9,542 nucleotides of DNA from Erysipelotrichaceae bacterium (GTDB taxonomy: Bacteria; Bacillota_I; Bacilli_A; Erysipelotrichales; Erysipelotrichaceae). Positions 1 to 6,682 of this stretch are shown here, one piece after another (position 1 is the first letter of the stretch; each line of letters opens with the position of its first letter). Location of the stretch: positions 1-9,542 of the forward strand of contig JAFWKS010000425.1 of assembly GCA_017511325.1 (NCBI GenBank). The letters are read 5' to 3'. The position numbers and the translations under genes are program-made. The notes beneath the pieces were generated by a model, which did no database searches, had not been told where the DNA came from, and saw only the letters and a list, made by a program, of their open reading frames with translations.

Positions 1-45
1 AAGGGTCCTAAATACATGATCTTCAAGGGTTTGAAGATAAGCTAA
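1..45 (+). CDS. C-terminal tail of an unidentified rightward gene (partial, starts outside the window)
   Basis: The first forward frame is open from base 1 and encodes about 14 residues (KGPKYMIFKGLKIS) before a TAA stop at 43-45. The other two forward frames hit stops within the first 21 bases. A good intrinsic terminator begins 7 nt after this stop, which is the position expected for the end of a rightward gene. The tail is too short to identify a family and I do not assign a function. It could also be chance, since 14 codons without a stop is weak evidence by itself; the terminator is the main support. Confidence 0.4.
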   Translation, partial: KGPKYMIFKGLKIS

Positions 46-51
46 AAAACA

Positions 52-84
52 AACTGACAGTTCATTGTGAACTGCCAGTTTTTT
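52..84. terminator. Bidirectional intrinsic terminator
   Basis: A 13-bp stem pairs 52-64 with 68-80 around a 3-nt loop (TTG), with a single A-C mismatch at 57/75. On the plus strand the stem runs into a T run at 79-84. On the minus strand it is followed by TTTGTTTTTT, the complement of 44-53. It can therefore end both the rightward gene stopping at 45 and the leftward methyltransferase transcript, whose stop codon lies at 109-111. The two genes converge on it. Confidence 0.85.
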
Positions 85-108
85 AATACATGTAATCAGC
101 AGACTGCT

Positions 109-774
109 TCAGTGCTTTTTAACTACCGCGTACAGAAGAGTGTTGAAATCAGGCAATGATTCTGTGATGCCTTCTTCAATAATGCAAAGATCATTCAGCT
201 CCAGCTCTTTTTCAAAAGAGGGTAAACTGATCATTCTTAAGGAAGTGGAAGGGACATTTACCAGACCTGATTCATGATTTCTTTCAACGATATCGAATGC
301 TTTGGAGATATCGCTTGCCGATTCGCTTATTCCATCACCCATAGAACAGATCAGTGCGATTCCGCTGCCATTTAGATGTTCGGATATGAATCTGTAAAAT
401 GCATCTCTGTCATCTTTCTCTACCAGCATATGAATAACTGCGATCGAATAGATAAAGTCATAGCTTGATTCGTGAAAGCCGTTGATGCAATCAAGAACAG
501 CGAAATGGCTTGAGTATTCAGGCCTTAGTCTCTTGCAATAAGAGATGGCTTCTATAGATATATCGCTAGCCAGCAGATTATATCCTGCCTTTAGCAGAGC
601 AAAAGCATCTCTTCCTTCCCCGCAGCCAATTTCAAGTATTGGGGCTTCTTTTGCTATCGAATACTTCAATATGGTATCCATAACGATCGGGGTAGTAGAA
701 TCACTGGACCAGGAATGACCTTTCCGGTGGATTATCTTATATCGTTCATCATAAGCTTCATAGTATTTTGTCAT
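109..774 (-). CDS. Class I SAM-dependent methyltransferase, small soluble type
   Basis: This 221-aa cytoplasmic protein has the Rossmann-like fold of class I methyltransferases. Motif I for S-adenosylmethionine binding is ILEIGCGEGRD at residues 46-56. The acidic residue at the end of strand 2 is Asp71 in ASDIS, and the strand-4 region is YDFIYSIAVIHML at 105-117. There are no membrane segments or extra domains. The N-terminus (YDERYKIIHRKGHSW... with a TPIV segment) looks like that of a Bacillota methyltransferase group distantly related to TehB-like enzymes, so I keep the first ATG; the next Met (residue 32) would remove this part. The methyl acceptor cannot be read from the sequence. The gene lies 45 nt downstream of the serine hydrolase gene on the same strand and could be co-transcribed. 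I see no good Shine-Dalgarno sequence before its ATG, which may mean weak translation or dependence on the upstream gene. Confidence 0.85.
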   Translation of the reverse strand: MTKYYEAYDERYKIIHRKGHSWSSDSTTPIVMDTILKYSIAKEAPILEIGCGEGRDAFALLKAGYNLLASDISIEAISYCKRLRPEYSSHFAVLDCINGFHESSYDFIYSIAVIHMLVEKDDRDAFYRFISEHLNGSGIALICSMGDGISESASDISKAFDIVERNHESGLVNVPSTSLRMISLPSFEKELELNDLCIIEEGITESLPDFNTLLYAVVKKH

Positions 775-819
775 ATCAAAACAGTACCATATTTGGCTAT
801 GTAATAGAGACAGCCGGTA

Positions 820-2829
820 TTAGCTGATGGCAGATTCAAAATGAGCTTCAATCCTGCTCAGATTCTGTTTGTCTTCATCGCCGCCATATTCTCTAACCCA
901 TTTTTTATAGACTTCGATCTTGCTCAAGGCATTGAGCATACCGGGGTGATCAGCACCTGCACCATCAGGGATCAGGTTGATGCTGTCATAGGTCATCTGA
1001 TCAAGCAGAGCAAGAAGCTGTTTTGTGTGATTGCCGTCCTGATCCAGCCCGATCGAGAACAGTTCCGGTATAAAACCTAAAGTCGAAGCTGTATACCATG
1101 AGCCTCTGAAACCGTTTGGATTGGCCTGTTTGTCCCTGATTGGTGTATTGATTTTATTGGTGAGATAGACCATGACGATATCTCTTTCAAAATCAATCAT
1201 TGCTAAAGTGCCGGTCCAACCCTGATGCCCGATGGTGTTGGAATCACTTTGTGTTCCATAATACCATGAGCGTTTATCGTCTGCCTGCCTAGCCCAGCCA
1301 AGACCGTAATTGGCCTGATTATTGTTTTTAGGTCCGATGAAGTAATCAATGACATCTTTATCGAAGAATTTCTGGTATCCGTATCCGCCTGTAAACATGA
1401 TATAGGCCAGCTTGGCGAGATCTTCAGCATTTGAGAATAGACCTGCATGTCCTGATACACCGTTCATCGAATACCAGGCCATCTCATCGTGGACTTCGCC
1501 CTGAAGGGTATAGGTTCTGGCACCCGGGAATTCTATTGATCCGTCACGGGTATTGCCGTTGATCTCTGTAGCGGCGCAGTCGCTGCTGCTGTAGCCGTTT
1601 TCAAGAGGATTGTATGTTATTCTTGTGAGCCCCAAAGGTTCAAAGAAATTTTCTTTCATATATCGGTCTAGAGGCTGCCCGCTGATCTTTTCGACGATAA
1701 ACCCGAGGATCATATAGTCGACATCGGAGTAGATGGTATCGGTTCCCGGTTCATAGACCAGTGGTGTTTTGCATATGGCTTTAAGCGTTTCCTGTTTTGT
1801 CTTTTCACTGTGCTCGTATCCTGCAAACAGCATGTTGTTGTATTGCGGCCCCATATCCTGGCTTATCGCATCACGATAAAGGTTGAAATAGCCCGGAGCA
1901 GGTGGGAAACCGCCTTCGTGCTTGAGCAGGTCGATGATCCTTAAGGAAGCTTTCCATTGCTTCATCGTCTCTATACCAGGATCATCGCCAAAACTGTAGG
2001 CAAAATTCAGAGTATCTTCATAGAAACTATCGCCCAGATACTGACTGATCCTGTCATTTAGATCGACTTTGCCTTCACTCAGCAGCTTCTGCAAAGCGAA
2101 ATTAGGCCCGAACATCTTGCTGACAGAAGCCAGATCATACATCGTTGCATTATTGGCTTGTGTTCTCTCTTTAAGCTCATTTCCATCCTGATCATATGAA
2201 TTAAGATAACCCCAGGTATTGCTGTAGACAAGCTTTCCGTGTCTGATGATCGCCAGCTGTGCACTGGTAAAACCGTATTCGACGTCTTCTTTAATGATGT
2301 CATCTATCAGCTTTAGAGTGGAAGGATCGAAACCCTCTTCCTCCAGAGTTCCTTTGATCAAAGAAGGATAGGGGATATAGACGCTTACTGCCGGTTCATC
2401 TTGATGCGGCTGAATATTGGTGATCTGAATTGAATTCTTGCCGTTTACGGAAACTTTTGAATAATCAAGCTGATAGATCTTTCCCTTTTCGGTATTTGCA
2501 AAATCAACTCTTTCACTATTTATATATAAGGTAAAGGAATCGATGTTTTCATCGATCCTGATGAAAAGCTCTCCCTGGTCCTTGTACCCGTCATAACTGC
2601 AGATCGAATTCATGGCCAGAGTATCATCCAGATCTCTGGAATACTCCGGAAAGACTTCAAATTTCTGCCAATCCGCTTCTGGTAAAGCGCCGATCTGTCT
2701 GATGATGACTTTTTCTTCTTTCAATGTTTCTTCCTCTTTGCCGGTATTATCATCGTCTGCTTTTTCATTGCAGGCAGCGATGCACAATGTGATCAACATG
2801 CACATCAGGATATTGATTATTCTACGCAT
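820..2829 (-). CDS. Lipoprotein serine hydrolase, class C beta-lactamase/PBP4B (YfeW)-like
   Basis: This 669-aa protein starts with a lipoprotein signal peptide (MRRII..., lipobox CIAAC, lipidated Cys20) and a charged linker at about 21-40, so it should be anchored on the outer face of the membrane. Residues about 45-160 form an N-terminal beta-rich domain. Residues about 165-600 form the beta-lactamase/penicillin-binding fold. Its three catalytic motifs are visible: SVSK at 235-238 (nucleophile Ser235, Lys238), YSD at 367-369 in place of the classic YxN, and HQG at 535-537 in GHQGWTGT. This subfamily covers D-Ala carboxypeptidase-like, esterase and D-aminopeptidase-like enzymes such as PBP4B; substrate and true beta-lactamase activity cannot be decided here. 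The size exceeds plain class C enzymes (about 380 aa) because of the N-terminal domain and a C-terminal extension. An AGAGGTC ribosome binding site lies 4 nt before the ATG. It is transcribed away from the peptide importer and upstream of the methyltransferase. Confidence 0.88.
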   Translation of the reverse strand: MRRIINILMCMLITLCIAACNEKADDDNTGKEEETLKEEKVIIRQIGALPEADWQKFEVFPEYSRDLDDTLAMNSICSYDGYKDQGELFIRIDENIDSFTLYINSERVDFANTEKGKIYQLDYSKVSVNGKNSIQITNIQPHQDEPAVSVYIPYPSLIKGTLEEEGFDPSTLKLIDDIIKEDVEYGFTSAQLAIIRHGKLVYSNTWGYLNSYDQDGNELKERTQANNATMYDLASVSKMFGPNFALQKLLSEGKVDLNDRISQYLGDSFYEDTLNFAYSFGDDPGIETMKQWKASLRIIDLLKHEGGFPPAPGYFNLYRDAISQDMGPQYNNMLFAGYEHSEKTKQETLKAICKTPLVYEPGTDTIYSDVDYMILGFIVEKISGQPLDRYMKENFFEPLGLTRITYNPLENGYSSSDCAATEINGNTRDGSIEFPGARTYTLQGEVHDEMAWYSMNGVSGHAGLFSNAEDLAKLAYIMFTGGYGYQKFFDKDVIDYFIGPKNNNQANYGLGWARQADDKRSWYYGTQSDSNTIGHQGWTGTLAMIDFERDIVMVYLTNKINTPIRDKQANPNGFRGSWYTASTLGFIPELFSIGLDQDGNHTKQLLALLDQMTYDSINLIPDGAGADHPGMLNALSKIEVYKKWVREYGGDEDKQNLSRIEAHFESAIS

Positions 2830-2833
2830 AAAA

Positions 2834-2859
2834 GACCTCTATGTCCTAACTTTATCATA
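2834..2859 (-). promoter_or_regulatory. Ribosome binding site and possible -10 element of the serine hydrolase gene
   Basis: Reading the minus strand, AGAGGTC (2840-2834) is a moderate Shine-Dalgarno site just ahead of the ATG at 2829. A TATGAT hexamer (2859-2854) matches the -10 consensus at five of six positions. No convincing -35 is found 16-18 bp further upstream, so the promoter call is weak while the ribosome binding site is reasonable. Confidence 0.35.
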
Positions 2860-2992
2860 AAAACAGTTTTCAGTCTGATGATAATGCTGAAGAATTGAAA
2901 ATGCCGGAAAAAGAAAACAGTCAGTTTTAAGGAGATGATGATCAGAAAAATTGAGATCAGCTCATAAGAAAAAACAGCCAAAAATGTACTAG

Positions 2993-3043
2993 TGAAAATA
3001 GTTTCACAATCATGAAAAAAATTCTGTAAATATGAACTTTCAT
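2993..3043. repeat. Cluster of TGAAA/TTTCA inverted repeats upstream of the opp promoter
   Basis: Three dyads sit side by side. TGAAA (2993-2997) faces TTTCA (3002-3006) with a 4-nt spacer. The same TTTCA faces TGAAA (3013-3017) less its first base pair's context, with a 6-nt spacer at 3007-3012. ATGAA-CT-TTCAT (3032-3043) is a perfect 12-bp palindrome apart from its 2-nt centre. The cluster ends 11 bp before the -35 hexamer, a typical place for an activator or repressor site. None of the dyads is followed by a T tract, so they are not terminators. The motif is A+T-rich and could partly arise by chance, and the binding protein is unknown. Confidence 0.45.
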
Positions 3044-3054
3044 TGAGAATTTTG

Positions 3055-3083
3055 TTGAATCACTATCCTTATTAATGTAAAAT
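3055..3083 (+). promoter_or_regulatory. Sigma-A type promoter of the opp operon
   Basis: TTGAAT (3055-3060) serves as the -35 and TAAAAT (3078-3083) as the -10, separated by exactly 17 bp. Each hexamer differs from consensus at one or two positions. Transcription should begin near 3090, leaving a short leader with an AAGGAAG ribosome binding site at 3111-3117, six nt before the oppA ATG. This is the only strong promoter I see for the whole rightward operon. Confidence 0.75.
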
Positions 3084-3123
3084 TATAAATGCAGTTTTTT
3101 ATTTTTAAGAAAGGAAGACGAAA

Positions 3124-5097
3124 ATGAAAAAACTATTAGTTTTATTGTTTGCTCTTCTTATGCTTGCCGGCTGCACCAATGGTGGCAACAACGGTGGCAC
3201 TGAAGAAGAAGGCAGAAAAGAAGTAGACACTTATTCGATGATCGATCAGTTCGATATCACTACTTTGGACTATGTTTACAACAACAAATCATCAAACGGT
3301 GACTATACTTCCAATTTTATTGAAGGTCTGTTGACTCAGGATCCTCATGGCACTTTAGTTGCAGGCATGGCTAAAGAATGGACACACAATGAAGATGCTT
3401 CTGAATGGACTTTCACTATTCGTGATGACGCTACTTGGTCAACTGCTTCTGGCGAAGTTTATGCCAACGTTACTGCAGAAGACTTTGTAACAGGTTTGAA
3501 GCATGCTGCTGACAGCAAATCAGAGACTATCGGTCTTGTTCAGGGCCTGATCGCAGGTTTAGATGCATACTATTCCGGCACAGGTTCTTGGGAAGATGTC
3601 GGTATCAAGGCTGAAGGCAACAAGGTCACTTACACTCTAACTCAGCCATGTGGTTACTTCGATGGTATGACAACATACTCTATCTTATGGCCGATCAATG
3701 CTGAATTCTTAGAGTCAAAGGGTGGCGACTTCGGTTCAGTTTCCCCTGATTCTATCCTTTACAACGGATGCTACATCTTATCTTCATTAGTAGCTGCTCA
3801 GGAAGTCAGATTTGACGCTAACCCTAACTACTATGACAAGGATAACGTCCATGTACAGCATGTAGTCGTTACATACACAAACGGTGAAGATCCAACCCAG
3901 AACTTCAAGATGTTTGTTAACGGTGAAGTTTCTCAGACTGCAATCAACTCTTCTTATCCGGAAGTCGTTGCTGAAGCTAATGAGAAATTTGCCGAAAACC
4001 AGTTCAAGTCAGATACTACTTCTACTTCTTACTGGGGTGCATTCAACTTTGACAGAGCACTGTACAATCTGCATAACGATCCATCTGTATCAACAACTGC
4101 AAAAGAGACAGATGCTCAGAAAGCAGACGCTAAAGCTGCGATCCTTAACAAGAATTTCCGTTTAGCTATCTACTCTGCATACAGCACAAAGGCTACTCAG
4201 GCTATCACTAAGGGTGATGAAAGAGCTCTTGATGCTGCAAGAAACACTTTAGTTCCTTACACATTCGCAACTACGACTGATGGAAACAGCTATGGTTCAT
4301 TAGTTACTGCTTATCTTGAGGAATTGGAACCTGAATTCAAGGGCATCAACCTCAACGATGGTCAGGATGCTTGGTACAATCCTGAAAGAGCTCAGAAGTT
4401 TGCTGCTGCTGCCAAGGAAGAATTAGGCGATACAATCTCTGCATGGCCAGTAATCCTTGACTACCCTGTATATGCCGCTTCTGAAAACAACAAGAATGCT
4501 GCATTGGCTATGGAAAAATCCATTGAAGATGCAATCGGTGATTACGTTGATGTTAACCTCGTCATGTTAGAAGGCGACTCAAGCGTTTACTACTCAGCAT
4601 TCTATTCGATCACTTATGGTCACCAGAACTCAATCGACTTCTCATTTGGTGCTGGTTGGGGCCCAGACTATGGCGATCCTCTGACTTACATCCACTGCTT
4701 CGATGCTGACGAGGGCGATATGCTCGCTTACTCCGGCTTAGACTTAGCTTCTTACGAAGGCAAGACTGCTGAAAACGAAGATGCGATCGTTGCTATTGGT
4801 TTAAGAGAAATCAAGGAAGACATCGATGCTGCTCAGACACTTTCTGGTGATGAAAGAATTGATGCATTTGCTAAGATCGAAGCTAAATTATTGGCTTACG
4901 GTATCTTGAGACCTTACTCAACATCAGGCGCTAATCTGGTTGTAAGCTGTGTTAAACCTTATTCAGCTGCTTATGGCTTATATGGCCAGGCTTCATTCAA
5001 CGTTGTACCTTACTTCAAGTACATGATTGTATACAACGAGCCAATCACTGCTGCAGAACATGATGCTGCAAAGGCTGCTTGGTTAGCTGGTGAATAA
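3124..5097 (+). CDS. oppA: Oligopeptide-binding lipoprotein of an ABC importer (OppA/AmiA type)
   Basis: This 657-aa protein is the extracellular solute receptor of the importer and belongs to the family 5 binding proteins (SBP_bac_5). The signal peptide MKKLLVLLFALLMLAGC ends in the lipobox LAGC with lipidated Cys17, followed by a flexible Gly/Asn/Glu linker. Family features include the N-terminal peptide-binding lobe with SNFIEGLLTQDPHG at about 63-76, the VTAEDFVTGLKHA segment at about 116-128, the NPNYYDKDNV segment at about 233-242, and GWGPDYGDPLTYIHCF at about 511-526 in the C-terminal lobe. The length matches streptococcal AmiA (about 659 aa) better than Gram-negative OppA (about 540 aa). 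It has its own promoter and a good ribosome binding site, and a hairpin follows its stop, so it is probably made in excess over the permease. Its codons (TTA for Leu, GCT/GCA for Ala) differ from the downstream genes, as expected for a highly expressed protein. The precise peptide preference cannot be read. Confidence 0.95.
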   Translation: MKKLLVLLFALLMLAGCTNGGNNGGTEEEGRKEVDTYSMIDQFDITTLDYVYNNKSSNGDYTSNFIEGLLTQDPHGTLVAGMAKEWTHNEDASEWTFTIRDDATWSTASGEVYANVTAEDFVTGLKHAADSKSETIGLVQGLIAGLDAYYSGTGSWEDVGIKAEGNKVTYTLTQPCGYFDGMTTYSILWPINAEFLESKGGDFGSVSPDSILYNGCYILSSLVAAQEVRFDANPNYYDKDNVHVQHVVVTYTNGEDPTQNFKMFVNGEVSQTAINSSYPEVVAEANEKFAENQFKSDTTSTSYWGAFNFDRALYNLHNDPSVSTTAKETDAQKADAKAAILNKNFRLAIYSAYSTKATQAITKGDERALDAARNTLVPYTFATTTDGNSYGSLVTAYLEELEPEFKGINLNDGQDAWYNPERAQKFAAAAKEELGDTISAWPVILDYPVYAASENNKNAALAMEKSIEDAIGDYVDVNLVMLEGDSSVYYSAFYSITYGHQNSIDFSFGAGWGPDYGDPLTYIHCFDADEGDMLAYSGLDLASYEGKTAENEDAIVAIGLREIKEDIDAAQTLSGDERIDAFAKIEAKLLAYGILRPYSTSGANLVVSCVKPYSAAYGLYGQASFNVVPYFKYMIVYNEPITAAEHDAAKAAWLAGE

Positions 5098-5126
5098 TCT
5101 ATAAAACAGTAGATTAAAACTATGAT

Positions 5127-5167
5127 CAGAAGCCGGAGAGTTTTCTTCGGCTTCTGTTTCACTTTTT
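5127..5167 (+). terminator. Intercistronic hairpin, probable partial terminator between oppA and oppB
   Basis: The stem pairs 5127-5139 with 5144-5156: 13 bp including one G-U pair, closed by a 4-nt loop (GTTT). It is followed by an interrupted T tract, TTT at 5157-5159 and TTTTT at 5163-5167. The hairpin begins 29 nt after the oppA stop, and the oppB ribosome binding site starts right after the T tract, so some read-through is needed for oppB-F, which have no other visible promoter. The hairpin would also protect the 3' end of oppA mRNA. Both effects would raise the level of binding protein relative to the channel. Confidence 0.8.
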
Positions 5168-5182
5168 GAGAAAGGAGGATGT

Positions 5183-6682
5183 ATGAAAAGGAATTATATC
5201 TTGAGTCGTCTCATCAGATCTTTTATCTCCATATTCGTGATAATGACGGTTGTTTTCATCATGGTATACTCACTTGTGCCAAGAGACAATATCTTCTTCA
5301 ATGATGGCACTTATACAAAATTAAGCTGCAAACCAGACGATAAGAGGGATTATGTCTTGCGTACTTGGCAGAAGTTAGGATATCTGGATTATCAGACAAT
5401 CAATGTCTACTGTGAGGGACTCTATGGTTCAGGAGACGGCAGAGTTTCATCCTGCATTTTACCTGAATCGAAAGAATCGAAAGATTTCACGGAATTATAT
5501 GAAGGAAAAGGTTATACGGTCGAGCCTTTAAGCATATCCAAGAGAGTTTATGCATATAAGGATATTCCGATCGTTACCCGCTTGTACAGATGGTTCAAGG
5601 ATCTGATCGTAATCGATCATCCATGGAAGATCAAGGATCCAAACAATCCGGATCTTGAAAGATACATCAAGTTGACCACGACAGAGACTGGCGGTCTGGC
5701 TATCAGATGCAGCGGCTGTAACTACAAGTATCCTTTGTATACGGATTCTCATTTCCCATTCATACATCAGAACATTATTTCTCTTAATATGGGCACTTCT
5801 TACCCGACTTTCCAGGGCCTTGATGTACTCGATATAATATTCAATTATCAGGGAACGGAAGTAAAGCGCAAGGTGACTTATGAAACAGGTACAGAGGGTG
5901 AGTCCTCACTGATTTTCGGTACCTTGAAATACAAATACAATCTGGACAGACTTGATACCCAGAAATTTGTCGATCATTACACTGACGGCAAGTCTTTCAA
6001 GTCTCAGCAGTCCATGATCGGTGTTTCTTTCCTGATGGGCATCTTCTCACTGATCCTGGCGTATGGCATCGGTCTGCCGGTAGGTTTACTGATGGCCAGG
6101 AACAAGGATGGTCTTATTGATAAGCTTGGTATGGTCTATATCATCTTCATCATTGCCGTTCCATCTCTTGCCTATATCTATGTCTTCAGATATCTGGGAA
6201 CCAAGATCTTTGGTCTGCCGACGGTATTTACGACCTTTGGTGCCGGTGACATCAGATCATGGATCCTGCCGATCATCTCTCTGGCTTTACCTTCCATCTC
6301 CAGTTTGATGCTGTGGACCAGAAGGTATGTCGTTGACCAGATGAATTCTGACTACGTCAAATTCGCCAAAGCCAAGGGACTCAATCAGTCTGAGATATTC
6401 AGAAATCACATCTTCAAGAATGCGATCATCCCTATTGCGCAGGGTATCCCGTCAAGTCTGGCCGGATGCATTACCGGTGCGATCATCACCGAATCGATCT
6501 ATTCCGTCGGCGGTATGGGCAAGATGCTTCCTGATGCGACAAAACAGTACAACAATGTTATGGTCATCGCCCTGACCTTCCTGTTCTCATCTATATCGGT
6601 ATTATCGGTATTCATGGGTGACCTGGTACTGACATGGGTAGACCCGCGTATTCAATTGGCAGAAAAGGAGGGAAGATCGTAA
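5183..6682 (+). CDS. oppB: Oligopeptide ABC transporter permease with large extracytoplasmic domain (OppB/AmiC type)
   Basis: This 499-aa integral membrane protein is one half of the translocation channel. It has a first membrane helix at about 12-32, then an outside region of roughly 240 residues (about 33-275), then five helices at about 278-305, 314-338, 358-378, 424-442 and 457-486. The cytoplasmic coupling (EAA) loop that docks on the ATPase is DYVKFAKAKGLNQSEIF at about 390-406. The length equals streptococcal AmiC (about 498 aa) and far exceeds Gram-negative OppB (about 306 aa); the excess is the outside insert. The insert contains IDHPWKIKD and PFIHQNIISLNMGTSYP, segments I recognise from this permease group, and five cysteines (49, 77, 91, 176, 179), including a CxxC pair. 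A strong AAAGGAGG site (5171-5178) precedes the ATG. The stop overlaps the oppC start by 1 nt, implying translational coupling. Confidence 0.94.
   Translation: MKRNYILSRLIRSFISIFVIMTVVFIMVYSLVPRDNIFFNDGTYTKLSCKPDDKRDYVLRTWQKLGYLDYQTINVYCEGLYGSGDGRVSSCILPESKESKDFTELYEGKGYTVEPLSISKRVYAYKDIPIVTRLYRWFKDLIVIDHPWKIKDPNNPDLERYIKLTTTETGGLAIRCSGCNYKYPLYTDSHFPFIHQNIISLNMGTSYPTFQGLDVLDIIFNYQGTEVKRKVTYETGTEGESSLIFGTLKYKYNLDRLDTQKFVDHYTDGKSFKSQQSMIGVSFLMGIFSLILAYGIGLPVGLLMARNKDGLIDKLGMVYIIFIIAVPSLAYIYVFRYLGTKIFGLPTVFTTFGAGDIRSWILPIISLALPSISSLMLWTRRYVVDQMNSDYVKFAKAKGLNQSEIFRNHIFKNAIIPIAQGIPSSLAGCITGAIITESIYSVGGMGKMLPDATKQYNNVMVIALTFLFSSISVLSVFMGDLVLTWVDPRIQLAEKEGRS
6665..6672 (+). promoter_or_regulatory. 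Ribosome binding site that fixes the oppC start
   Basis: AAGGAGGG lies inside the last codons of oppB, 9 nt before the ATG at 6682. It supports that ATG, which forms TAATG with the oppB stop, over an in-frame ATG at 6634. The earlier ATG has no Shine-Dalgarno sequence and would add 16 residues copied from the oppB 3' end in another frame. Confidence 0.8.

Larger units (their letters stand above)
2830..3123. other. Divergent intergenic control region
   Basis: This 294-bp A+T-rich stretch separates the start codons of the leftward serine hydrolase gene and the rightward oppA gene, so it must carry both sets of expression signals. It contains the weak leftward -10 near 2854, an inverted-repeat cluster at 2993-3043, and a clear rightward promoter at 3055-3083. 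I see no convincing gene, tRNA, riboswitch or terminator in it. From the predicted start near 3090, the oppA leader is only about 33 nt, too short for a structured riboswitch. Confidence 0.7.

Noticed and set aside
841..1080. Plus-strand open frame inside the serine hydrolase gene (also similar frames at 1203-1460, 2079-2303 and 2612-2860)
   Set aside because: They overlap a well-supported gene with all catalytic motifs, lack ribosome binding sites and encode no recognisable domain.
2929..2967. Possible leader peptide: AAGGAG followed by ATGATG and a 10-codon frame ending in TAA
   Set aside because: The Shine-Dalgarno-like sequence abuts the start codons (0-3 nt), the frame is very short, and it lies upstream of the predicted transcript start for oppA.
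2860..2977. AAAACAG repeated near 2860, 2914 and 2971 with 54- and 57-bp spacing
   Set aside because: A 7-mer of mostly A in A-rich DNA recurs easily by chance, there are only three copies, and flanking sequence is not shared; not a CRISPR or iteron array.
3884..4165. Second-frame open reading frame within oppA
   Set aside because: It is a shadow of the oppA coding frame, with no start signal and a low-complexity Leu/Arg-rich product.
6634..6681. Longer oppC from an ATG at 6634
   Set aside because: There is no ribosome binding site, the extra 16 residues are read from the oppB 3' end, and the ATG at 6682 has AAGGAGGG and gives the usual family length.
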